Position numbers and translations under genes: made by a program. Below the pieces are notes generated by a model. That model saw only the letters and a list, made by a program, of their open reading frames with translations. It ran no database searches and was not told where the DNA came from. Below, in pieces: positions 45,539 through 53,367 of a stretch of 64,000 nt of DNA. Numbering within the stretch: the first letter of the stretch is position 1; each line of letters starts with the position of its first letter. Source of the DNA: an uncultured Cellulophaga sp. (GTDB lineage: Bacteria > Bacteroidota > Bacteroidia > Flavobacteriales > Flavobacteriaceae); assembly GCA_947492955.1 (NCBI GenBank), contig CANLOV010000001.1, positions 124,001 to 188,000 on the forward strand. The letters run 5' to 3'.

Positions 45539-46297
45539 ATGGGTAAAATAGCTTTTATAACAGGAGTCACGTCTGGTATAGGTAAGGCAACCGCCACAAT
45601 TTTAGCAAAAAATAATATAAATTTAATTATTTGCGGTAGAAGAAAAGACAAGTTAGAGAATTTAGCCTTAATACTTAGAGAGTATGTAGAAGTATATACT
45701 TTATGTTTTGATGTTCAAAATTTTAAAGAAGTTAAAAATAGCATTGAGAGCTTACCAGAATATTGGAAAAACATCGACATTTTAATAAATAATGCGGGTG
45801 GAGCTCATGGTTTTAGCACGTTTGTAGATAGTGATATTACAGACTTAGAAAATACAATTGATTCTAATCTAAAAGGATTACTTTACATTTCAAAATTGAT
45901 AATTCCTACTATGATTTCGAACAGCAGAGGGCATGTAATTAATATGAGTTCAATTGCAGGTAAGCAAGCCTATAAGAAGGGAATGGTTTATTGTGCTTCA
46001 AAAGCTGCAGTAGAATCAATTAGTAAAAGTATGCGTTTAGAGCTTGTACCTTTTGGTATTAAAGTTACAAACATAGCCCCTGGAGCTGTGCATACTGAGT
46101 TTTCTACAACTCGTTTTAAAGGAGATAAAAAACGAGCAGATGCTGTGTATGAAAATTATCAACCCTTAGTAGCAGAAGATGTTGGGAAAGCAGTTTTTTA
46201 TTGTATTGATTTACCAATGCATATACAAATTGCAGATATGACTATTTTTCCAGCAGCTCAGAGTGCTGCTACAACAATTCATAAAAATAAAAAATAA
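45539..46297 (+). CDS. SDR family NAD(P)-dependent oxidoreductase
   Basis: The 252-residue classical short-chain dehydrogenase has the cofactor loop TGVTSGIGKATATILAK (residues 8-24), NNAGG, the catalytic Ser in INMSSIAGKQAY, and YCASKAAVES with Tyr and Lys. It resembles the YdfG/3-hydroxy-acid dehydrogenase group (serine, 3-hydroxypropionate or similar), which is inference. Arg-rich RRKD after the first strand suggests NADP preference. It overlaps the nitrobindin gene by one base (TAATG). Confidence 0.9.
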   Translation: MGKIAFITGVTSGIGKATATILAKNNINLIICGRRKDKLENLALILREYVEVYTLCFDVQNFKEVKNSIESLPEYWKNIDILINNAGGAHGFSTFVDSDITDLENTIDSNLKGLLYISKLIIPTMISNSRGHVINMSSIAGKQAYKKGMVYCASKAAVESISKSMRLELVPFGIKVTNIAPGAVHTEFSTTRFKGDKKRADAVYENYQPLVAEDVGKAVFYCIDLPMHIQIADMTIFPAAQSAATTIHKNKK

Positions 46298-46791
46298 TGA
46301 ATGTATTTAATTTTGAAACATTTGCCAGTAATATAGTTGGAATTTGGAAAGGTAAGGGAATAGGCATATTCCCAACAATTGAAAATTTTGAGTTTATTGA
46401 GCATTTAGAATTTAAAAAAGATGAAGAAAGAGCTATTATTCATTATGAGCAAAGAACTTGGCTTAAAACAAATACATTAGAAAAAGGAAGAAGTTCTCAT
46501 TGGGAATCTGGATTTATTTCATTCGAAAATAATAAACAACCTTTTATGAACAATGTACACGAAAATGGTAGAATGGAGTGTCTTAATTTGAATGAGATTA
46601 AAATGATAAGCAAGAATTCTTTTCATTTTTTATTTGCATCAAGATTAATTATTAATGATGAAAGAATGCAAACGTCTAAAAGAAAATGGGAGTTTAACGA
46701 TGGGAAATTGAACTATGAAGTGTATATGGGGACAACAAAGGTAAAAAAGCAACAATTACATCTTAATGCATGTTTGGTTAAAGAAATTTAA
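46297..46791 (+). CDS. Nitrobindin-like (THAP4-type) heme-binding beta-barrel protein
   Basis: The 164-residue protein has GIWKGKGIGIFPTIENFEF near residues 15-33, the GxWxGxGxGxxPTI signature of nitrobindin. The C-terminal LHLNACLVKEI carries a His (His155) in the position of the proximal heme ligand. WESGFISF and EYQ-like strand motifs match the ten-strand barrel. Nitrobindins bind ferric heme and isomerise peroxynitrite or sense NO. Coupling by one-base overlap to an SDR gene under a MocR regulator is unusual in my knowledge. Family assignment is from motif only. Confidence 0.75.
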   Translation: MNVFNFETFASNIVGIWKGKGIGIFPTIENFEFIEHLEFKKDEERAIIHYEQRTWLKTNTLEKGRSSHWESGFISFENNKQPFMNNVHENGRMECLNLNEIKMISKNSFHFLFASRLIINDERMQTSKRKWEFNDGKLNYEVYMGTTKVKKQQLHLNACLVKEI

Positions 46792-46826
46792 TTGTATAAA
46801 TGAGATTCTAAATTGTTAAAAAAGTA

Positions 46827-46896
46827 TCGGCTAAGGCACGTAGCGCAGGAGAGAAAAGGTTTTGTTTTCGTTTGCACTTGTAGCCGAAGCTTTTTT
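46827..46896 (+). other. Long-loop hairpin in spacer after nitrobindin gene
   Basis: TCGGCTA (46827-46833) pairs with TAGCCGA (46881-46887) around a 47-nt loop, followed by AGCTTTTTT. It forms the left part of a structured 230-bp spacer between convergent genes. Confidence 0.45.
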
Positions 46897-46947
46897 CATT
46901 TTAAAATAAAAACCCAAAAGATCTTGCAGATTTTATAAAAATATGTA

Positions 46948-46993
46948 AGCCTATCGAGTAAGGCCGAAGCCGTATTGTTTATAGGTTTTTTTT
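46948..46993 (+). terminator. Terminator-like compound hairpin
   Basis: CCTAT (46950-46954) pairs with ATAGG (46981-46985), with an inner GGC-CGAA-GCC stem-loop, followed by eight T. It probably ends SDR-nitrobindin transcription. AACG-N7-CGTT (46996-47010) follows. Confidence 0.55.
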
Positions 46994-47021
46994 GCAACGT
47001 TTTTTGCGTTACACCACTATA

Positions 47022-47672
47022 CTATGTGAAAGCTCTAAGGAAAATAGCTGTTGGCGTAATGATTAGACCAATATAGAAAATATATTTACCATGTTTTCTA
47101 TCATTTTCTGAATAGGAATATACTTTTTGTCCATTAGGAAGTGTTTTTTTTGCTGTCCATAGAAAGTAGCCTATTATTAGTCCTAAAAAACCACCTAAGG
47201 CTGCAAATAAATATCCCGTGATAATCCACGGTTTTTGATTCTCTTCTGGTTTTGCTAAGTCTTTTAATCGCTCATTTTTTAAAGAATTCAATAAGCTTTT
47301 ATCAATTGGCTTACCTCTGTTTATAAGTATTTTTTGGGCAAGCGAGTAATCAAATGGGCTCCATTCGTCAGCCTTCAATAGAATTTCATATAGTTCTTCG
47401 TTGGTAAACTCAAATAAATAATGGTCTGGGTCAATTTCGTTAATTATATTCTCGGCATCTTTTTCTAATATTTCTTCAGCTTTTTTAAAATCTGACTGTT
47501 TGATTCGAAGTTCAATTTCGTTTTGTAATGTACTTCCGGAAAATGTTACATCAACAGGTGCAACATTATCTGCTAGTTCCGAATCGATGTGGTTTTTAAG
47601 AAGTAATTGTCTTAATTCATTAGCTTGTTCTAGGTTTGAGAATTTTCTGAAAATTGCATATGTTTCCGCCAT
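47022..47672 (-). CDS. DUF2007-like protein with two C-terminal membrane segments
   Basis: The 216-residue protein has an N-terminal DUF2007 (putative signal-transducing) domain: AIFRKFSNLEQANELRQLLLKNHIDSEL, then VTFSGSTLQNEIELRIKQSDFKKAEEIL. Residues about 100-145 are a short helical repeat (EELYEILLKADEWSPFDYSL). Two membrane helices close it: WIITGYLFAALGGFLGLIIGYFLW and YIFYIGLIITPTAIFL. Function is unknown; a membrane sensor or regulator is possible. Repeat copy 2 begins 26 bp upstream of the ATG. Confidence 0.75.
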   Translation of the reverse strand: MAETYAIFRKFSNLEQANELRQLLLKNHIDSELADNVAPVDVTFSGSTLQNEIELRIKQSDFKKAEEILEKDAENIINEIDPDHYLFEFTNEELYEILLKADEWSPFDYSLAQKILINRGKPIDKSLLNSLKNERLKDLAKPEENQKPWIITGYLFAALGGFLGLIIGYFLWTAKKTLPNGQKVYSYSENDRKHGKYIFYIGLIITPTAIFLRAFT

Positions 47673-47697
47673 TTGTGAAATTTATTTTTTAATAGAG

Positions 47698-47752
47698 CAG
47701 CGCTATGAAAAGCCCGTGAATTTTTATGGAAAAATAGGAAAAAAATTTCTTG
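47698..47752. repeat. Dispersed repeat, copy 2
   Basis: CAGCGCTATG, AAAAGCCCGT, GAATTTTTATGGAAAAATAG and GAAAAAAATTTCTTG match copy 1 closely and share the TTTCTTG end with copy 3. It lies 26 bp upstream of the DUF2007-like gene. Confidence 0.72.
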
Positions 47753-47802
47753 TTTTTTTGATGTATTGATAATAAAGATTGCCACTTACTACACTAAAGT
47801 AA

Positions 47803-48627
47803 TTAGTTATGGCTATTGTTATTAGTAGTTTTTATCATTAATATAAATTCATAATCAAACGCTGCTATTTCATAAATACCATTAAGTTCATTAAAATTAG
47901 ATTCGAAAAAGTTTTTTTCGTTATTAAAACTCCAAACTCCATTTGTTTTAATGGTATCATTTTTTTTTGAATTACTCCAACTACCGTCCTTATTACCATA
48001 TTGTATGATTTTTTCGATTGAAAAGTTTTTATCGGTTTTAAAATTGACATTAATTAACTTTCTAATAACTCCATCTGGCAAATTATTTTTGCTGTAAGAG
48101 TTTCGGTAATTATCAGTGTATTGATTGTAATTGTAGTGAAAATCTCTACATTTTCTAGTTTTACATATACTGTGAAAATTTGCCCTAATAAAGTATACAG
48201 AATCCATTTCTTTATTGGTGCTTATTTTCCAATTGCTACTACTTAGGTTCAATATTTTTCTTTTTGTATCTTTTAAACGAATTGTATCCAAATTCCATTT
48301 GGCACCTTTACTTACTCCTCCACCTCTAGGGTTAAATGCATATATTTCTTTAGGTTCGTATCCTTCTTTAGATATAATTTCAGATACCATTAATGGAGGG
48401 GCTTCCATTTGGAACATCTCTGTTAGTAAAAATTGATTATATCTTATTTCTGAGAGATTAAACTTCCCATACTCATTTGTAGTACTTTCTCCAATAGAGC
48501 AGTTTTTAATAGGATTTCCATCAAAATCAGTTACTATCCCTTGTAGAATTGGTCTTCCTAATCTTGAAATACAAGAATTTAGTAAAAGGAAATTTAAAAT
48601 TAATATTATTCTAACAAGATTTTTCAT
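47803..48627 (-). CDS. Lipoprotein with carboxypeptidase regulatory-like domain
   Basis: The 274-residue protein begins MKNLVRIILILNFLLLNSCISR, a lipoprotein signal with Cys at residue 19. Residues about 27-115 look like a carboxypeptidase-regulatory-like beta-sandwich (LQGIVTDFDGNPIKNCSI, TNEYGKFNLSEIRYN). The rest has no recognised family and is rich in Asn, Lys and aromatic residues (RDFHYNYNQYTDNYRNSYSK). It stands alone between repeat-rich spacers, with no recognised partner. Confidence 0.7.
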   Translation of the reverse strand: MKNLVRIILILNFLLLNSCISRLGRPILQGIVTDFDGNPIKNCSIGESTTNEYGKFNLSEIRYNQFLLTEMFQMEAPPLMVSEIISKEGYEPKEIYAFNPRGGGVSKGAKWNLDTIRLKDTKRKILNLSSSNWKISTNKEMDSVYFIRANFHSICKTRKCRDFHYNYNQYTDNYRNSYSKNNLPDGVIRKLINVNFKTDKNFSIEKIIQYGNKDGSWSNSKKNDTIKTNGVWSFNNEKNFFESNFNELNGIYEIAAFDYEFILMIKTTNNNSHN

Positions 48628-48733
48628 TTAAATTACTAGCAATGTATCGGTTATAATTAGTATTGGAATTAAAAGTAGTAAACATCTAAGTTGGTATTAA
48701 CGATAGCTTATGTTGTGCGCTCGTATTTTGTTT

Positions 48734-49315
48734 TTAAATGGTTTTTTTCGTAATCCATTTTCCAGTTGTAGGTGCTTGGTAGGTTTTCATCTTAATAATT
48801 AGCTCATCAATATTATTACTAATTAAAACCATTTTTCTGTTTGTTTCTTTTAAAAGTCCCTTAGTAACCATATCATCTAAAAATAAAATTAGTTTATCAT
48901 AAAATCCATTAATATTCAGAATTCCTATTGGTTTTTTATGAAGCCCTAATTGTCCCCAAGTCAACATTTCAAAAAGTTCTTCTAATGTTCCAAAACCTCC
49001 AGGAAGAGCAATAACTCCATCGCAAAGCTCATTCATTTTAGTTTTTCTCTCGTGCATTGAGTCAACTAAAATTAGTTCGGTTAATTCATTGTGAGCTATT
49101 TCTTTTGATTTTAGAAAATGGGGTAAAACTCCTATTACTTTTCCTGAGTTTAAAAGTGTTTCATTAGCTATAGCTCCCATTAGTCCCACATTTGCTCCTC
49201 CATAGACTAATACAATATTTTCAAGAGCTAATTTTTTTCCAAGTTTTTTAGCCTGAAACTCAAAATCATTATCAGTTCCGAAACTTGAACCGCAAAAAAC
49301 TGTAATTCTATTCAT
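48734..49315 (-). CDS. LOG family protein (TIGR00730)
   Basis: The 193-residue Rossmann-fold protein carries the LOG signature PGGFGTLEELFEMLTW at about 100-115 and NITVFCGSSFGT at the N-terminus (here RITVFCGSSFGTDND), as well as VYGGANVGLMGAIAN. LOG proteins are nucleotide 5'-monophosphate phosphoribohydrolases; those in plants activate cytokinin, while bacterial ones act on AMP or related nucleotides. It is a single gene in the accessory region. The 175-bp spacer upstream holds a separate repeat-like element. Confidence 0.92.
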   Translation of the reverse strand: MNRITVFCGSSFGTDNDFEFQAKKLGKKLALENIVLVYGGANVGLMGAIANETLLNSGKVIGVLPHFLKSKEIAHNELTELILVDSMHERKTKMNELCDGVIALPGGFGTLEELFEMLTWGQLGLHKKPIGILNINGFYDKLILFLDDMVTKGLLKETNRKMVLISNNIDELIIKMKTYQAPTTGKWITKKTI

Positions 49316-49333
49316 TTAATTTTAGTTTGTATT

Positions 49334-49490
49334 ATATAACGTGTCGTGCAAGGTCTTAATATAAGAAACCTAAGGCAGGTAATGAGCGATACGTTTTGAT
49401 TTAATGTTAACTCAAATTTTATATTTGGAAAATTGTGCTAACAAACAGATTTTTTTGGTTTAGCATAAGTGCGATGTTTTTTATAGTCTT
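49334..49490. other. Structured or repeat-like spacer element
   Basis: The 157-bp stretch begins TTATATAACGTGTCGTGCAAGG and continues through AT-rich sequence to GCATAAGTGCGATG. It shows no open frame and no clear promoter. Its composition and pattern resemble short interspersed elements of flavobacterial spacers as I remember them; I cannot verify this here. Confidence 0.35.
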
Positions 49491-50717
49491 TTAATCTTTA
49501 AAAACAGGTTTATTTGCTCTTAGGTAACTGTTAAATTCATAATAGTCTATATATTCAAATAAGCTTTCTTCAGAACAATTATCATCTAATAAACTTGTAT
49601 TTTCTTCAAAGGAAGCGGCTTCATGTATGTTATGGTGTAATAATTGAATGAATTCTGATAATTTTTTTTCGTTATAATTAAATGCTTCAGGGGATTGGTT
49701 TTGATTTAATCGCCAAGAATTTCCAAATGCGTATGTGAAATTAACAGAACCTAAAACCTCAAAAAAGTAATCTTCTGGGAAAAAGAATTTAGCTTTTAAA
49801 TTATTTCCAATAAAAGCTGATCCATGATTGTAATCTCCCATAAGGCAATTGGTTACAGTTAAGTTTTCAAAAATGAAAAGCATTCCACAAGTAGTTACAT
49901 TTTTTGCTGTAACATTACCTGTTACAAAAAGTAATTGCATTAAATCATCAGATAGAGAAATACAACCATCGACGATTAAATTACCGTTTATTATAAATAC
50001 GCCTATTTCCAATTCTGCCAAACAGTGTAAATTACTTAAGTGTAAATCTCCATCATGAAATACAATATCTTTCTTAGTATCTATGGCCTGTTTGGCTAAA
50101 TGCATAAATATGCCTCCTACATCCGTAATATTTATTGTTTTTTCTTCTGTTTTTTTTGATAAAATTGGGATGATAGTTTCATTAATAAATTCTGTGTCAA
50201 ATTGCTTTAGCAAATAACTTTTTCCGATTTCAAAAATGACCTCTTTGATAGTTGTAATTTCAGATTCAGAAATGATAATATCTTCATTAGAAATCAACTG
50301 CTTTTGTATGATGGGGGGATTCAAGTGTTTATCATCTTTATCATAATAATCAAAGCTAACTGGTGTCCCCGGTTTTTTTACTGCTTTATAAACTTTGTTA
50401 TCCGAATTACCAAATGCAAATATTTCGGAAGTAGGCTCTGATGATTTTAAATAAACATCTTCTATTTGCTCACCATTTTCAAAAGTTCCATATCTAGAAA
50501 TTTCGCCATTGGGATGAAATCTTTTAAAATTTAACATATTTCCCTTATCATCAAAAAAAGTATGGCAACATAAATGCCCTTTTGGAGCCAACCACCATTT
50601 CCATTCGCCAATATAATTGCCTTGCTCATTTTTTATGCCAAGTTCCCATTCATTTTGAGTTGCATTCCAAATAGCTTCTTTAGGGACTGTTGTTGGTCTT
50701 TCTTGATTTTTATTCAT
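49491..50717 (-). CDS. Unknown protein with MORN-like N-terminus and beta-solenoid middle
   Basis: The ATG at 50717 gives 408 residues; a TTG at 50735 adds six and is less likely. Residues about 15-80 have MORN-like content (GNYIGEWKWWLAPKGHLCCHTFFDDKGNM, FHPNGEISRYGTFENGEQIEDVY). The middle (about 200-330) is a repeated short-strand pattern: DGDLHLSNLHCLAEL, FIINGNLIVDGCISL, FVTGNVTAKNVTTCG, FIFENLTVTNCLMGD and FIGNNLKAKFFFPED. This is the right-handed or polymer-forming beta-solenoid style seen in bactofilin-like and pentapeptide-like proteins. No signal peptide is present, so it is cytoplasmic. No family is recognised. The end is acidic. Confidence 0.68.
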   Translation of the reverse strand: MNKNQERPTTVPKEAIWNATQNEWELGIKNEQGNYIGEWKWWLAPKGHLCCHTFFDDKGNMLNFKRFHPNGEISRYGTFENGEQIEDVYLKSSEPTSEIFAFGNSDNKVYKAVKKPGTPVSFDYYDKDDKHLNPPIIQKQLISNEDIIISESEITTIKEVIFEIGKSYLLKQFDTEFINETIIPILSKKTEEKTINITDVGGIFMHLAKQAIDTKKDIVFHDGDLHLSNLHCLAELEIGVFIINGNLIVDGCISLSDDLMQLLFVTGNVTAKNVTTCGMLFIFENLTVTNCLMGDYNHGSAFIGNNLKAKFFFPEDYFFEVLGSVNFTYAFGNSWRLNQNQSPEAFNYNEKKLSEFIQLLHHNIHEAASFEENTSLLDDNCSEESLFEYIDYYEFNSYLRANKPVFKD

Positions 50718-50738
50718 TTTTTTATTATTATACAAAAG

Positions 50739-50793
50739 CTGCGTTATGTGTTGTCCACGAATTTTTATAGAAATATAAGAAAAAACTTTCTTG
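50739..50793. repeat. Dispersed repeat, copy 3
   Basis: CTGCGTTATG, TGTTGTCCAC, GAATTTTTATAGAAATATAA and GAAAAAACTTTCTTG align with copies 1, 2 and 4. It lies 21 bp upstream of the beta-solenoid gene ATG. Confidence 0.7.
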
Positions 50794-50809
50794 TTTTTTT
50801 ATTGGGAAT

Positions 50810-50850
50810 AAAATTGGCGAACAGATTACATACATCTGTTCGCCAATTTT
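50810..50850 (-). terminator. Terminator of the DUF6090 gene
   Basis: AAAATTGGCGAACAGAT (50810-50826) pairs perfectly with ATCTGTTCGCCAATTTT (50834-50850), 17 bp with a 7-nt loop. It lies 60 bp past the DUF6090 stop. Part of the left arm matches the extension of repeat copy 1 near 43950, so the terminator and the repeat are physically joined. Confidence 0.72.
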
Positions 50851-50909
50851 CAGTTTTTTAAAATATTGTATTTTAAATTTAAAATGAGTCCTTTTTATAG
50901 AATTGAGCG

Positions 50910-51665
50910 CTACCCTTTCTTTTCTATTTCATTTTTTAAATTTGTGATTAAATTATGGTATTCAGATTTTAAATTTTCACCCTTTGTTATTACATCGCTC
51001 ATTTTGTTAAGAAGTAATATATACATATTTCTAACTTCTTGCGAATTAAAAATTTTGACATAGGAAATATAATCTCTATTTTTTTCTTTCTCTGTTCTTT
51101 TTCTGATTTTAGCTAAAACCTCCGGATTAATGTTATAATTATTAATAAAATATTTTTCTAAGTGTTCTTTTGTGTATGCTGTTACTTCTTCTTCACTTTC
51201 TTGGTAATCTTTAACCCTATCGTAGAGTTTAGATATTTTATTTTTTAGAGAATCATTTGATATTAATTCTATTTTACCTGAATTAATCATAGAGTTGTAT
51301 ATACCTGTAGATGGATAAAATGTATGATTTTTGACGTTTACGGTTATTAAAGAATCAAGAGAACTAAGCTTTTGGTCTGAAACATCAATGAAAATAACTT
51401 CTCGTAAGCTTTCATTTCTTCTAATTTGGGCATTCAGAACCTGGTTAAACTCAATAGTATTTATCTTTATAGACTCCTGTATACTTTTTAAAATTTTTAG
51501 TTCGTCTTTTTTCAAATATTTATTCTGATTCCAATTGTTTATTTGAAGTGCAATTAAAATTCCAATGACCACAAGTATAATTTCACCAATTGCATATTTT
51601 AAATACGCTCTTGTTTTTCCTTCTGAAAGGGAAGATTGTCTAATTTTTCTAAAAATTTTTGTCAT
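50910..51665 (-). CDS. DUF6090 family protein
   Basis: The 251-residue protein begins with the DUF6090 signature: MTKIFRKIRQSSLSEGKTRAYLKYAIGEIILVVIGILIALQINNWNQ, a short cytoplasmic part and one membrane helix near residues 25-45, followed by ELKILKSIQESI. The outer part is helical (residues 55-250). DUF6090 proteins are often found in multiple copies in Flavobacteria; the function is not known. It is a single gene here, with a strong terminator downstream and a 322-bp spacer upstream. Confidence 0.85.
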   Translation of the reverse strand: MTKIFRKIRQSSLSEGKTRAYLKYAIGEIILVVIGILIALQINNWNQNKYLKKDELKILKSIQESIKINTIEFNQVLNAQIRRNESLREVIFIDVSDQKLSSLDSLITVNVKNHTFYPSTGIYNSMINSGKIELISNDSLKNKISKLYDRVKDYQESEEEVTAYTKEHLEKYFINNYNINPEVLAKIRKRTEKEKNRDYISYVKIFNSQEVRNMYILLLNKMSDVITKGENLKSEYHNLITNLKNEIEKKG

Positions 51666-51987
51666 TTGTTAAATAGTTGATTATGGTAAAACATATTGGA
51701 ATTATACATTGTTTTGTAAAACGTTACTTATTTAATAGGGTTAAAATAATAACAGTAACTTTAGATTTATAAGCCTAACTTTAATTGCAAAACGAACCCT
51801 TAACCCTTCTATTTGCATAGTAATATTTGAGAAACGAGATGTAGCTTATTGAGGCGATGAAGTTGAATGTAATACATTGACTTTGTATATTAAGTTATAG
51901 ACTTATAACATCAATTTTTGAGCTTAAAAACAATTATAGCACAAAAGAAACTAATGTTAATTACTGTGACGGAAACTGGCTTTGTGT
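51666..51987. other. 322-bp spacer without a recognised gene
   Basis: This spacer lies between the M20 gene stop and the DUF6090 start on the same strand. I see no frame longer than a few dozen codons, no strong hairpin, and no perfect TAnnTTTG near the DUF6090 start. It is AT-rich and includes ACCCTTAACCC-like and GGGTTAAAA sequences that could form weak pairing. Confidence 0.4.
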
Positions 51988-53292
51988 TTAATTAAAAAGT
52001 CTTTCTATTATTAATGAAGAAAAGTAGTTAACTCCCGTTTTAATACAAGTTTCATCAATTTGAAAATTTGGTGCATGTGGCATCGATACAATTCCTTTTT
52101 CAAAATTTGAACCGCCTAAATAAAAATATACACCTGGTACATGTTCTTGAAAATAAGCAAAATCATCTCCTCGATAATCTGGCATTTCTCCGTATAATGG
52201 TATGATGTTTTCTGCTCCAAAGGTTTTAGAAATATGTTCTAGGGATTTTTCAGTAAGTTTTTTATCATTGTATAGGTTTGCTCGCTCAAAAGAATAAACA
52301 ACATCGATTAATTTTTTAGCATATTTTGAGTGGCTAATTTTATCCTTTAATTGTGGTATTGCTAAATTTATTCTTTCTTTTGTACTTGCCCCAAAATATG
52401 CAGAAATACTTACCTCATTTTTAGTTTCGGTAACTTTAAAACTTTTTTTATTTATAAAAAGGAAATCTTTAAAAATGGTATTTGGATTAGCAAGACCTAT
52501 ACTAGGATCCCCCAAGCTATTAGGATTCCAAAATTTACTATCGGGAGCTACATTTTGAAGTTCCATAATACTTTTTTTACTATACTCAATAATTGCTTTA
52601 GTATCTTTTGAATTCTTAAATGATAAAGTAATGGTTTTGTAATCTGCAAATAACCATTCAGGCTTAGTCGCAATTATATTTGTAGGCATAGGGCCAATAT
52701 GTGAACCATAAATTTCATCTGGATTAATAAGCTCAAATAAACCATCGTCGACCATTGCTTTCGCCCCTGTATAAGATTCTTCTGCTGGTTGAAAAATAAA
52801 ATATACTTTTCCTGTCAATTGTTCTTTTTGACTAACCAATACCTTTGCAATACCCAGTGCAACAGTCATGTTAACGTCATGTCCACAAATATGGTGTGGC
52901 TTACTATCCTCAACTTCATTATTAGTTGAGTCATGATTATGAATTGAGACGGCATCCATATCCGCTCTCCAGGCAATACTTTTTCCTTTTTTACCTGTAT
53001 CCAAAACACCTAAAACACCATAACCTCCTATTCCTGTTTTTACTTCTAGACCTAATGATAATAAGTGTTCTTCTATTTTTTTTGAAGTCCTTATTTCTTT
53101 CCCAGAGGCTTCTGGATTTTTATGAAAGTCTTGACGTATTTTTACAAGACTATCAAAAATTGTATTTGTTTTCTCCTCTATGTTTTTTTGAAAAACCGCT
53201 GTTTTATTGATGTTTTGACCACATAAAACTAAAGAACAAAACAGAAATTGTAATATTAAAATAAGCTTGCTATTTATTTTATCTGAAACCAT
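51988..53292 (-). CDS. Secreted M20 family metallopeptidase (amidohydrolase)
   Basis: The 434-residue protein has a signal peptide (SKLILILQFLFCSLVLCGQ). The M20 core is complete: IAWRADMDAVSIH, CGHDVNMTVALGIA (the Cys and His bind metal; the His usually found three residues later is Asn here), FIFQPAEESYTGAKAM (Glu pair), YRGDDFAYFQEHVPGVYFYLG, and SMPHAPNFQIDE near the end. Secreted M20D-like enzymes cleave N-acyl amino acids or peptides. The gene is 75 bp after a Crp/Fnr regulator on the same strand, with a perfect inverted repeat between. Confidence 0.88.
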   Translation of the reverse strand: MVSDKINSKLILILQFLFCSLVLCGQNINKTAVFQKNIEEKTNTIFDSLVKIRQDFHKNPEASGKEIRTSKKIEEHLLSLGLEVKTGIGGYGVLGVLDTGKKGKSIAWRADMDAVSIHNHDSTNNEVEDSKPHHICGHDVNMTVALGIAKVLVSQKEQLTGKVYFIFQPAEESYTGAKAMVDDGLFELINPDEIYGSHIGPMPTNIIATKPEWLFADYKTITLSFKNSKDTKAIIEYSKKSIMELQNVAPDSKFWNPNSLGDPSIGLANPNTIFKDFLFINKKSFKVTETKNEVSISAYFGASTKERINLAIPQLKDKISHSKYAKKLIDVVYSFERANLYNDKKLTEKSLEHISKTFGAENIIPLYGEMPDYRGDDFAYFQEHVPGVYFYLGGSNFEKGIVSMPHAPNFQIDETCIKTGVNYFSSLIIERLFN

Positions 53293-53348
53293 TGTATTGT
53301 TATTTAAATTAGATAAAGCAAAAATCTAGATTTAAATTAACAAATACC

Positions 53349-53364
53349 TGTCACATTTGTGACA
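53349..53364. promoter_or_regulatory. Perfect inverted repeat, candidate Crp/Fnr-type operator
   Basis: TGTCACA-TT-TGTGACA is a perfect 7-bp inverted repeat with a 2-bp spacer, lying 3 bp after the crp-like stop and about 57 bp upstream of the M20 peptidase ATG. Dyads of TGTGA/TCACA half-sites are classic for Crp/Fnr regulators, though E. coli sites have the halves in the opposite order. Confidence 0.55.
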
Positions 53365-53367
53365 TAA

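Noticed and set aside
46994..47012. Operator role for AACG-N7-CGTT
   Set aside because: The half-sites are only 4 bp and the spacer is part of a terminator region; chance is likely.
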